This document shows positions 40,615 through 49,148 of a stretch of DNA of 64,000 nucleotides, in pieces (position 1 is the first letter of the stretch; each line of letters starts with the position of its first letter). The position numbers and the translations under genes are program-made. The notes beneath the pieces are model-generated. The model ran no database searches, was not told the origin of the DNA, and saw only the letters and a program-made list of their open reading frames with translations. Where the stretch lies: the NCBI RefSeq assembly GCF_021173675.1, contig NZ_JAIHON010000010.1, forward strand, positions 1-64,000, read 5' to 3'. Source of the stretch: Streptomyces lincolnensis (GTDB taxonomy: Bacteria; Actinomycetota; Actinomycetes; Streptomycetales; Streptomycetaceae).

Positions 40615-42648
40615 ATGCCCAAGGTCCATGCCTTACTGGTCGGCATCGACACGTACAGGCTGTCGTACCTGAACCTGCGCGGCTGCGTGAACGACATCGA
40701 ACTGGCCGAGCGACTGTTGCGCGACCGGATCGCGCCGGCCGACTTGGCCGTCGAGAAGCGCTGCGACGAGCAGGCCACCAGGGCCGCGATCATCGAGGCG
40801 TTCCGCAACCACCTCGGCGGTCTCGGCGCCGGCGACATCGCGCTGTTCTGGTACAGCGGCCACGGCTCGACAGGACCGTTGCCGGAGGAGATCTGGTACG
40901 CCGAGAGCGCCGGCATGTGCCAGACGATCGTGTGCCACGACAGCCGCGCCGGTGTCCCGGACCTGTACGACAAGGAGCTCGCCCTTCTGGCCCATGAAGT
41001 GGTCGACGGCGGCGCAACCCTTGTGACGATCATGGACGCGTGCCACTCCCGCAGCGCCATGCGCGTCGGCCTGCCGCGCGACCTGACGCCGCGGTCCGCA
41101 CCCGAGCTGGAGGCTCCGCCCGAACTGCGGGACCTGCTTCCCGAGTTGCTCTCCCGCGCCACGGACCCCTCCGGCCCCGTCCCCGGCGCACAGTTACCCA
41201 GGCATGTGGCATTCTCCGCGTGCGACGAATGGGGACTGGCCAACGAACAGCCGTTTCCCGATGGTTGGCACGGTGTGTTCACCGAGGCGCTCAGCCACGC
41301 GCTGGCCGGACTCGGGCGCGAAGCCACCTACCGCGAGGTATTCAGTCACGCCCGGTGCCGGGTCGAGGGCCGCCTCCCGCGGCAGACGCCCCAGTTGGAA
41401 GCGCTCGGGGACATCGCCGACCAGGAGGTCTTCGGTGGGGCCCTGCGGCCCCGCACGACCCAGGTCACCATGCGGTACCTGCGGGGCCGGTGGGAACTCG
41501 ACGCGGGGTCCGTGCACGGCGTCGTCGGCGACTCACGGTTCGGGGTGCACCGCAGCGCGCCGCTTCGGGAGGTTCACGTCGCCGACGTACACACCCGACG
41601 CAGTGTCGTCGACCCGATCGGCTGGGCACCCGACGAGGACCAGCAGTACGACATGGTCCTGACCGACGTACCGCTCCCTCCCGTCGCGGTGACGGTCCAG
41701 GGGGACCCGGAGGTCGCCCTTCGCCTGACCGAGTCCGTCCGGACCGCCGGTCCCGGCGGCGGGCCGTCACCGCACATCCGCGTCGTCCCGGCCGCCGACG
41801 AATCGGCTTCCCGGCTGGGGATACGAGTACGCCAGTCACTCGACAGCCGCATGATTCAGGTCACCAGCCTCGACGACAAGCCGTTGGCGTCCCCGGTTCC
41901 CGTCGACCACCGCGGCATCCAGCAGACCGTCCGCGACCTGGACCACATCGCCCGCTGGCTGCAGGTACGCAACCTGGAGAGCGCGTCCCCGGCTCTGGAG
42001 GAGGCGATCAAGATCGACCTGATCCCGGCACTACCGGGTCGGTCACGCCCGCCGCGCGACGGCACGCCCCCACCGGTGCGAGACCTCGACTTCGCCTATA
42101 CCTGGACGGGCACGACGTGGGAACCGCCGTCGGCCTTCGTCCGGCTCCGCAACACCACGGACCGCAAGCTGTTCTGTGTCCTGCTCGACCTGACCGACCG
42201 GTACCGTATGCATGCCGATCTGTTCCCCGGGGAGTACGTGGCGGGGCAGTGGACGGCGGAGGCCGGCAACGGAACAGCCGTCACCCTGTCCCTGCCTCCC
42301 GACCGGCCGGTCGAGCCGGGTGCCTCCGGCACTGACTGGCTGGTGCTGCTGGTCGCGGAGGAGCCGTTCAGCTCGGCCCCGTTCGCGTTGCCCCGGCTCC
42401 GGGATACGCCCCCGTCGTCCACCCGTGGCATGAGGCCTGGCGTCACCGGAGTCCTGGACCGACTCGGGCTGCTCGCGGTGCAGCGCGATGTCCAGTTGGC
42501 ACCGAGCGTCGCGCTGGACTGGGCGGTCAAGACCGTCGAGGTCACCACGCGGGTGCCCTACGACACAGACGATCCCGGCGGCGCCCCACGCACCCGGTCC
42601 GGGCATGGACGCGGAGCGCTGTCGCATGGGGATGACTGCTCACACTGA
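40615..42648 (+). CDS. Caspase-family (C14) peptidase with long C-terminal region
   Basis: 677-residue metacaspase-like protein. The caspase domain fills residues 1-~270. It starts with HALLVGIDTYRLSYLNLRGCVND, has the catalytic His83 in WYSGHGS and the catalytic Cys143 in MDACHSRS, and later HVAFSACDEWGLANEQ. Both catalytic residues are intact. The remaining ~400 residues have no domain I recognise; they look like beta-rich and helical modules (ELDAGSVHGVVGDSRFGVH, DHIARWLQVRN). AGGAG precedes the ATG by nine bases. It lies 45 bases upstream of a TPR-CHAT protease, forming a two-protease operon. Soluble and probably cytoplasmic. Confidence 0.88.
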   Translation: MPKVHALLVGIDTYRLSYLNLRGCVNDIELAERLLRDRIAPADLAVEKRCDEQATRAAIIEAFRNHLGGLGAGDIALFWYSGHGSTGPLPEEIWYAESAGMCQTIVCHDSRAGVPDLYDKELALLAHEVVDGGATLVTIMDACHSRSAMRVGLPRDLTPRSAPELEAPPELRDLLPELLSRATDPSGPVPGAQLPRHVAFSACDEWGLANEQPFPDGWHGVFTEALSHALAGLGREATYREVFSHARCRVEGRLPRQTPQLEALGDIADQEVFGGALRPRTTQVTMRYLRGRWELDAGSVHGVVGDSRFGVHRSAPLREVHVADVHTRRSVVDPIGWAPDEDQQYDMVLTDVPLPPVAVTVQGDPEVALRLTESVRTAGPGGGPSPHIRVVPAADESASRLGIRVRQSLDSRMIQVTSLDDKPLASPVPVDHRGIQQTVRDLDHIARWLQVRNLESASPALEEAIKIDLIPALPGRSRPPRDGTPPPVRDLDFAYTWTGTTWEPPSAFVRLRNTTDRKLFCVLLDLTDRYRMHADLFPGEYVAGQWTAEAGNGTAVTLSLPPDRPVEPGASGTDWLVLLVAEEPFSSAPFALPRLRDTPPSSTRGMRPGVTGVLDRLGLLAVQRDVQLAPSVALDWAVKTVEVTTRVPYDTDDPGGAPRTRSGHGRGALSHGDDCSH

Positions 42649-42693
42649 TGCTCTCGGCCGTCGTAACCGGGCACAACAGGAGGCTGCTCCAGC

Positions 42694-45600
42694 GTGGACT
42701 ACGAACCGTTCGAACAGTGTGTAGAGGCGTTCGTGCGACGTGACTACCCCGCCGTGGTCAAGATCGCGATGGGCATCCTCCAGACCGGCGTCAGCCTGGG
42801 GATGGCGCAGCTATTCCTCATCAGCGTGCGTCGATTGGGTATCTCACCCGACGACCAGACGATCGCGCGAACCCTGCGCAACTCCTTGGACGACCCGTGG
42901 GAGTCGGCACTCCTCGACGTCACGCTGGGTCGGCGGGAGCCGGCGTCGGTCATCGCCGAAGCCGACGGTGCCCTTCAGCGCTGTCAGGCGCTGTGCTACG
43001 TCGGAACGCACCTGATCACCACCGGTGACCTGGACGGCGGACGTCGGCAGCTGCGTGAGTGTCTCGACCTGGGCGTCGAGTGCATGGAGAGCCTGCTCGC
43101 ATCGATGGACACCGAACTGGCCAGGCAGTGGAGCCAGTCGGTACCGGAGGTCGACAAGGAGATCAATCGCCTTCAGCGCAGTTACCACGTGCTCCGGTCC
43201 AACGCACACCACGAGCAGTCGATCCACGTCGCCGACCTCATTCTGGCACTCGTCGTCGGCTCGCGCGGCAGGTTCCATCCCGAGACCGGCCGCTGTCTCA
43301 ACGAACTCGCCATGGCCTACGCCGCCACCGGAGACTGGCAGCAGGCCGAGCCATACCTGGCCGAGGCTCTTCAGCTGACGTTGTTGTTCGACAGCGTACC
43401 GAGCGAGACCTACGCGGTCATTCTCGACAACCTTGCCCAGGCGAAAGGCGCGCAGGGGCAGTTCGAAGCTTCCGAGAAGATGCACCGTGCGGCGCTGGAA
43501 GCCTTCGCCGGCACGGTCGGAACCGACCACCCGTCCTACGCGACGTGCCTCGGCAATCTGGCCAGAATGAACGCCGAACTCGGTCAGCACGCCGAGGCGG
43601 AGCGGCTCTATCAACAGGCCATCGATCTTCGGCGCCGCCTCTTCGGCACCGACGACGTGCGGTACATCGGCATGGTCGACGGCCTTGCCCAGATGTATGT
43701 CGACCTGGGAGAGCTCGGTACCGCCGAAGCTCGGGTCAGGGAGACCGCCGACATCGTCGCCCGTATGAAGGGCACCGACGGCCCCGAGTACGGGTCGCGG
43801 CTCAAACAACTCGGCGACCTATACTACCAGATGGGCCGGTATCCCGACAGCGTCGACTCGTACAGAAGGGCTTACGAGAACGAGCGAAGGCGCCTGGGTT
43901 CCGACCACCCCACCACCATCGACACGCAGGCCAAGGTGGCGCTCGGCCAGAAGCTCACCGGTCAGCTCGGGGAGGCGATGATCAACTACCAGGTGGTCAT
44001 GGCCCATCAGTCGGGCGTGGACCTCGCGCTCACCACACATAATCTCGCCATGCTCCACCTCGGCGCCGGGGACCGGTACTTGGCCCGCCGCTACGCCAAG
44101 GACGCGATCGAACGGCACCGCACGGCCGGCCTTGAGGACTCCCTCGACCACGCGTTGCTGCTCCATGGCCAAGCCTCGGTCGACAGCTACGACGGCCGGT
44201 ACGACGACGCGGAGAACACGCTCCGCCGGGCGATGGACCTCATCCGACGACATGCCGGTCGCGACACCGAGCACTACGCGAACGCCTGCGACAGGCTCGC
44301 GCAGTGCCTCATCTGGCAGCAGCGTTACGACGCGGCCGACGAACTTCTCCGGACCAGCCTGCGGCTGAGGGAGAAGCTGACGAACGACCCCTCTCGGGCC
44401 GTTGACAACGTCAGCCAGCGGGGAACGGTCCAGCTCGCGAAGGGCAGGTGGGACAGTGCGGAGGCACTCTTCCGGCGTGCGCTGGAGGTGCTGCACCAGA
44501 ACAACGGAAAAGAGCGGACCACGCAGTCCATCGAGCTGTTGCGGGAACTCGGTCTGGCTCTCACCGGGATGGGGCGCGAACGCGAGGCGATCGACGTCCT
44601 GCTGACGGCAGAGGGCTACCAGGACAGTGTCATCCAGCAGAAGGCCAAGGTGACCGGAATCTCGCCCCGATCCGTCACCCAGCCGGTCGAACTGCTCAAC
44701 ATTCTCGGCCGGCAACCCGTCCAGCCGCCCGGTCTGGTGTCGCAGCTGCTGGAGGTCGTCTGGCGGCGCAAGGGAATCGTGGCCGAGGCCGACTACGTAC
44801 GCAGGCGCGAGGAGATTCACAGCAGGCAGCACGACCGGAGAGACGTGCTGGAGAAGCTCGACAGGTTCCAGCAAGCCCTCCAGCGTGGCGAGATGCCGAC
44901 CAAGGCCGATGTCGAGGAGGTGATCGACGGCTCCCTGCGCCACGCGCGGCACGGTATGTATCCGGACCTTCAGACGGCCCATCGGGATCTGCACGCCCAC
45001 CTCATGGAGGGGTGGCCCGAGCGAGGCGATCTGAGTCGTGAGGAGTGGCTGGAGCAGCTCACCGAGTACTCCGGCAGGGCCGGGTCCCTCATGGGAAAGC
45101 GTGACAGCCTCGAGTCCGACCTCAGGATCCTCTTCCACGGCGACGGATGGTTGGGCGAGGTTCTGCCGCGGGTCACCCTGGAGGCCGTCCGCTCACGGCT
45201 TCCCGAGGAGTCGGCGCTCGTCGAGTTCCTGCGCGTTCCCACGCTCGACGCGTCAGCTGTTCTGGCCGAAGGCGGGTCGCGGTGGGGATCCGACCGGTAC
45301 TACGCGTTCGTCGTCACGCCCGATCCCGACTCCGACGTCCGCCTGATCGACCTGGGGGCGGCCGACAGCGTCGACACGAACCTCGCTCTGCTGAAGCGAG
45401 GCATCACCCGCGACGGCCGGGCACGCGACATCGACTTGGTGAAGACCGCTCCGGACGACTGCGCACGGGCCGCCGACTCGGCCGCCCACGAACTGCGCAG
45501 GACCCTTCTGGACCCGCTGGGGATCGCCGACCGGGCGCGGCTGTTCATGGCTCCCGACGCCCAGCTGTACACGCTGCCCTTCGAGATTCTGCCCCTTGAC

Positions 45601-46530
45601 GACGGCCGCCTCGTCATCGACGCACACGAGATCGCCTATCTCACCACCGGTCGCGATCTGATCCCCGTCCCCCGGGCCACCACCCCCGAGCCGCCCGGCC
45701 CCCCGGTCGTCATCGCCGACCCCGACTACGATCTCGCCCTCGACACGATCACCGACCCCGCTGCACCGGAAGAGGCCCAGGACGCGCGACGCGCCGCCGA
45801 CCTCCACTTCGCCCGGCTGCCGGGAACGCACACCGAGGGCCGGCACATCGCCGACCTGCTCGGTGTCACGGCGTGGCTCGGCGCCGACGCCGTAGAGGGG
45901 CCGCTCAAGCAGCAACGGTCGCCCGTCGTTCTCCACATCGCCTCGCACGGCTACTTCCTCGACGACGACCAGCCGACAGAGAGCGATCCCCCGCAGACCG
46001 ACCGACGCGCATTCAGCACCTTCCCCGCTCCCCTCCTCAACTCCGGCCTTGCCCTTGCCGGCGCCAACACCTGGCTGCGCCGAGGCCACCTGCCCGACCG
46101 GGCGGAGGACGGACTACTGACCGCGGCCGACCTCGCCACCATGGACCTGTCAGGCACCGAACTCGTCGTGCTGTCAGCCTGTGACACCGGTCGCGGCCTG
46201 GTCTCCGTCGGGCAGGGCGTGTACGGACTCCGCCGGTCGGTGGGAGTCGCAGGCGCGCGGACCCTGGTGATGAGCCTGTGGCAGGTCCCTGACCGGGAGA
46301 CGCAGGAACTGATGGAGGACTTCTACGGTCGGCTCACGCGTGGAGAACCGCGTGGATCCGCGTTCCGCGCGGCCCGGTTGGCGATGCGCGCCCGCAAGCC
46401 CGATCCGTACTACTGGGGCGCGTTCATCTGTCAGGGCGACCCCGGGCCGATGCCCGCGCACTTCCTCGGCGACATCGATCGGTCGCCGCGCGCCCGGCCG
46501 GGCGGACCGACCGGGCGTCCTGGCCAGTAG
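42694..46530 (+). CDS. TPR-repeat CHAT-domain protease
   Basis: 1278 residues. An N-terminal helical region (1-~200) is followed by about ten kinesin-light-chain-type TPR repeats (~200-640, for example LARMNAELGQHAEAERLYQQ and LGDLYYQMGRYPDSVDSYRR). A helical linker (~640-880) and a C-terminal CHAT peptidase domain (~890-1265) follow. In CHAT the catalytic His1085 is in HIASHGYF and Cys1163 in LSACDTG, followed by SLWQVPDRETQELM; both are intact. The TPR solenoid probably senses a protein or nucleic-acid trigger that activates the protease, as in Craspase. The GTG has AGGAGG upstream. It is co-transcribed with the caspase. Confidence 0.92.
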   Translation: MDYEPFEQCVEAFVRRDYPAVVKIAMGILQTGVSLGMAQLFLISVRRLGISPDDQTIARTLRNSLDDPWESALLDVTLGRREPASVIAEADGALQRCQALCYVGTHLITTGDLDGGRRQLRECLDLGVECMESLLASMDTELARQWSQSVPEVDKEINRLQRSYHVLRSNAHHEQSIHVADLILALVVGSRGRFHPETGRCLNELAMAYAATGDWQQAEPYLAEALQLTLLFDSVPSETYAVILDNLAQAKGAQGQFEASEKMHRAALEAFAGTVGTDHPSYATCLGNLARMNAELGQHAEAERLYQQAIDLRRRLFGTDDVRYIGMVDGLAQMYVDLGELGTAEARVRETADIVARMKGTDGPEYGSRLKQLGDLYYQMGRYPDSVDSYRRAYENERRRLGSDHPTTIDTQAKVALGQKLTGQLGEAMINYQVVMAHQSGVDLALTTHNLAMLHLGAGDRYLARRYAKDAIERHRTAGLEDSLDHALLLHGQASVDSYDGRYDDAENTLRRAMDLIRRHAGRDTEHYANACDRLAQCLIWQQRYDAADELLRTSLRLREKLTNDPSRAVDNVSQRGTVQLAKGRWDSAEALFRRALEVLHQNNGKERTTQSIELLRELGLALTGMGREREAIDVLLTAEGYQDSVIQQKAKVTGISPRSVTQPVELLNILGRQPVQPPGLVSQLLEVVWRRKGIVAEADYVRRREEIHSRQHDRRDVLEKLDRFQQALQRGEMPTKADVEEVIDGSLRHARHGMYPDLQTAHRDLHAHLMEGWPERGDLSREEWLEQLTEYSGRAGSLMGKRDSLESDLRILFHGDGWLGEVLPRVTLEAVRSRLPEESALVEFLRVPTLDASAVLAEGGSRWGSDRYYAFVVTPDPDSDVRLIDLGAADSVDTNLALLKRGITRDGRARDIDLVKTAPDDCARAADSAAHELRRTLLDPLGIADRARLFMAPDAQLYTLPFEILPLDDGRLVIDAHEIAYLTTGRDLIPVPRATTPEPPGPPVVIADPDYDLALDTITDPAAPEEAQDARRAADLHFARLPGTHTEGRHIADLLGVTAWLGADAVEGPLKQQRSPVVLHIASHGYFLDDDQPTESDPPQTDRRAFSTFPAPLLNSGLALAGANTWLRRGHLPDRAEDGLLTAADLATMDLSGTELVVLSACDTGRGLVSVGQGVYGLRRSVGVAGARTLVMSLWQVPDRETQELMEDFYGRLTRGEPRGSAFRAARLAMRARKPDPYYWGAFICQGDPGPMPAHFLGDIDRSPRARPGGPTGRPGQ

Positions 46531-46656
46531 GGATGGCACGGATTCGATGCCGCTGGCCGGACCGTGCTCCATCTTCTTCATCAGCGGGGACTGTGGGGCG
46601 GGGAGTTCGGGGGAACGGGGCCCTTCCATGGGACAAGACGTTCGACGTCTCGCCGC

Positions 46657-47547
46657 TCAGAACAGCGCGATGGGGTTCACGGGCAGCCCGGTCGCGTTCG
46701 ACACGCGCGGAGGCGCCGCGGTCAGCATGAAGCTGTAGCGGTCCAACTCCTTGCACAGGACGACCAGTTCTTCGACGTTCGGGGCGTCGACCAGCGGCAT
46801 TCCCATGCGCCCGATGCCTATGGAGTGCAACGGAGTGGGATGCACGGGGTCGACCGACGGATACCCGTCACCCACATCCCCCGCGTACAGCGAAACCTCC
46901 CTCCTGTGCATCCAGCGAATGGCGTCGACGGTGATGCCCGGCTGCGACACCTCCAGGCTGGGGCCGAACTCCCAGCCCATTCGCACGACAAGGGCGTCGC
47001 CGGACTCGACGTGAACGCCTTGACGCTTCTCGGCGCTCTCCAGGTCCTCGCTCGTCACCGCGTAGCCCGCGGGGAGCGGCCCGTCGACTGCCAGGTCCAG
47101 CAGGACTCCGCGGGTGACGATTCCCGCCCTGAACCCTGTGCTGGAGCCGAACCGGACCCCTGCCGGGGTGATGGCCTCGGCAACCGGCTTCCCCGGATAG
47201 ACCATGCCGTTGTTGGAGATGTGGGAGACCGAGTCGAGGTGCGTGGAGCGCGGATGGTGATTGGTCACGATGAGGACATCAACATGTGCGCAGCTCGTGT
47301 CGCCCGGATCACCGACTTGATGAACCACCAGCTGCTGCACCGGCGACTCTTTGATGGTGGAGGGGACGAAAGGACCGCTCATGATCGCCGCGGGCTCGAT
47401 CGGCATGGCGAGTGACGCCCAGTGACCTGTACGCACTTCAGCGGCGGCGCGAGCACGGACCTCGTCGGTGATGAGGTTGAGCGTACCCTTGTCGTCCTCA
47501 TCGCCCCAGCGGCCCCAGTTGCTGGGCAGTTCTTCCGCGTTACTCAT
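46657..47547 (-). CDS. Cyclase-family metal hydrolase (kynurenine-formamidase-like fold)
   Basis: 296 residues of the cyclase family (PF04199). The metal motif appears as STHLDSVSHISNNG (H-x-D-x3-H). LNLITDEVRARAAAEV, VLLDLAVDGPLPAGYA and RREVSLYAGDVGDG are also family-like. Members hydrolyse cyclic amides, arylformamides or lactones. GGAGAT is five bases before the ATG. It is convergent with the CHAT gene and separated by about 125 bases containing only a weak hairpin. No clear pathway partner lies nearby; the adjacent AraC pseudogene may have been its regulator. Confidence 0.87.
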   Translation of the reverse strand: MSNAEELPSNWGRWGDEDDKGTLNLITDEVRARAAAEVRTGHWASLAMPIEPAAIMSGPFVPSTIKESPVQQLVVHQVGDPGDTSCAHVDVLIVTNHHPRSTHLDSVSHISNNGMVYPGKPVAEAITPAGVRFGSSTGFRAGIVTRGVLLDLAVDGPLPAGYAVTSEDLESAEKRQGVHVESGDALVVRMGWEFGPSLEVSQPGITVDAIRWMHRREVSLYAGDVGDGYPSVDPVHPTPLHSIGIGRMGMPLVDAPNVEELVVLCKELDRYSFMLTAAPPRVSNATGLPVNPIALF

Positions 47548-47722
47548 GGACAATCTCCGTTCTCTGCGCCACTACCGTGCGGCCTGGTGACCAGCATTCC
47601 GGCCGACACATCCCCCGAGGTGACCTCATGTGCCACGACGAGTGACCTTCTGCGACACCTGGCCCCGACTCCGTCGGCGACGGGCCGAAACAGGGCCTTC
47701 ATGAGGGCGGGCTGGGTATCAG

Positions 47723-48350
47723 TCACAAAGGTGACGTGCCCTCGGCACGGAAGAGCACCTGCAGATACCGGATGGACACACCGAGGGCGTCGGCGACCGT
47801 GGTGGGCGAGAGCTGCGGGTCCGCGAGGTGCTCCGCGATGTACTGACGAGCCCGCAACCACTGTGCCGAGCGAGGGAGCGCCGAGCCGTCACCGGAGGCG
47901 GGCCTCTCGGGCTTGGGCGGAGTGGCGTCCAGGAGTTCCAGAACGTTGACGCCGGCCTGTTGGACGACATCAGGTGCCAGTTCGGTCGCGTGCCTGGCCG
48001 GCGAGCGGAGGTAGAGCGAGAACAGGGCGCCTGCGCCATGGTCGCCTCGAACGACGGTCGCCGTCACGCCCTGCGGCAGCCGGAAGCATGCGGTGAGCAG
48101 TGCCCGGGGAGATCCTCAGCGACACCAGTCCGAACCGGTCGGGGCCGGTGATCCGGTCCTGTGGCGACAGCCGTATCAATGACGGCGTCCTGAACACGGT
48201 GTGCGGATCGGCCTCGACCGTGGCCACCTGCATGCCGGCGATCGGGTGAGCGCTGACCGTCCCCTGGAAGCACTCGATGCGGTGCCGCGGTGCGGCGACG
48301 TCGTAAGGCCGCCATGAGGCCGTGAGCAGGAGGCGCTCCTCGACCAGGCG
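47723..48350 (-). pseudogene. AraC-family regulator, frameshifted and truncated
   Basis: The frame starts mid-protein at VEERLLLTASWRPYDVAAP, directly after a stop codon, and runs through HRIECFQGTVSAHPIAGMQV to RISPG. Near 48.10 kb (CCCCGGGC) it shifts by one base and resumes as ACFRLPQGVTATVVRGDHG. The helix-turn-helix is entered (PTTVADALGVSIRYLQVLFR) but stops at EGTSPL, before the second half. N-terminus missing, frameshift and C-terminal truncation make it non-functional. Confidence 0.78.
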
Positions 48351-48364
48351 TTACTGGCCAACCG

Positions 48365-48975
48365 TCAGGTGTGCAGGATGCGCACGGCGAGCACCGTCTG
48401 CCAGGTCCAGCCGATGGTGAGCGAGATGCGCTGGACCAGTCCGCCGAGGTCGACCCAGCGTTGACTCTGGTCGAACCCGGCACTGGCCAGTGCCATGGTC
48501 GCCGCGAAGAGCACACCGCTGGCGATCGAGTAGATGGCCCACCAAAGGGAGTTGGACAGGGCGAATACGAAGCAGGCCACAGCAGGGGCGAGGAATCCGA
48601 TGAGGGACAGCAGGTCATGCAGAGCCCCTGCGCGGGTGTGCCGCTGCAGCTGATCAGGCGTGCCGGGAGGGTAACCGCTCACCGGATCCGTCCGGAAGGC
48701 ACCTGCGCCCAGCAGACCGACCGCCCATGTGCCGATCAGCAGGGCACCCCAGCGGGAAGGCCCAACCTGCCACAGGCCCACGGCGAAGCCCAGTGACAGC
48801 AAGCCCGCCAGGAAGAAGTTGACGGTCTGCGCCCACCCGGCACGGCCAAGACAAGCGAACTGACGGGATGGCGGAACGGTCTGTAGCCCACACGGCTGGT
48901 GCCTTGCAGCAGATACGCGACGGTGAAAGGAGACCCAGCGGCCATCCCGCAGGTGAGCAGCACGTGATTCCCCAT
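48365..48975 (-). pseudogene. DUF998 membrane protein with one-base frameshift
   Basis: The N-terminal part GNHVLLTCGMAAGSPFTVAY runs to YRPFRHPVSSLVL. A one-base deletion near 48.85 kb shifts it; the correct continuation GRAGWAQTVNFFLAGLLSLG and GAFRTDPVSGYPPGTP (a DUF998 hallmark) runs to the normal stop. DUF998 proteins are multi-pass membrane proteins of unknown role, often paired with AraC/TetR regulators. A single base restores the frame, so a sequencing error is possible. Confidence 0.75.
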
Positions 48976-49000
48976 CCTGTCAACGTAGGTTGACGGGATG
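48973..49000. promoter_or_regulatory. Long palindrome over the DUF998 start
   Basis: CATCCTGTCAAC - GTAG - GTTGACGGGATG, 12-base arms with one mismatch, including the DUF998 ATG. It could be an operator or a hairpin occluding the ribosome site. Confidence 0.6.
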
Positions 49001-49148
49001 GGCCGCGCCAACCCCGGTTGACATGACATCGCCGAACTGTGGATCGCTGTGACCGCCCGCCCACGGCCCACGACCTCTTCCATCCGCAGACGCCTGCCGG
49101 CGCGCGGCGTACGCCCCTGACGTCCAGGAACCCCGAACCCGCGCACAC

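Noticed and set aside
40615..46530. Type III-E CRISPR (Craspase) association of the CHAT protein
   Set aside because: No repeat-spacer array, gRAMP/Cas7-like gene or Cas1/Cas2 is present in the window; only the protease fold is shared.
46636..46650. AGACGT-TCG-ACGTCT hairpin downstream of the cyclase gene as terminator
   Set aside because: Six-base stem without a T tract; too weak to list as a feature.
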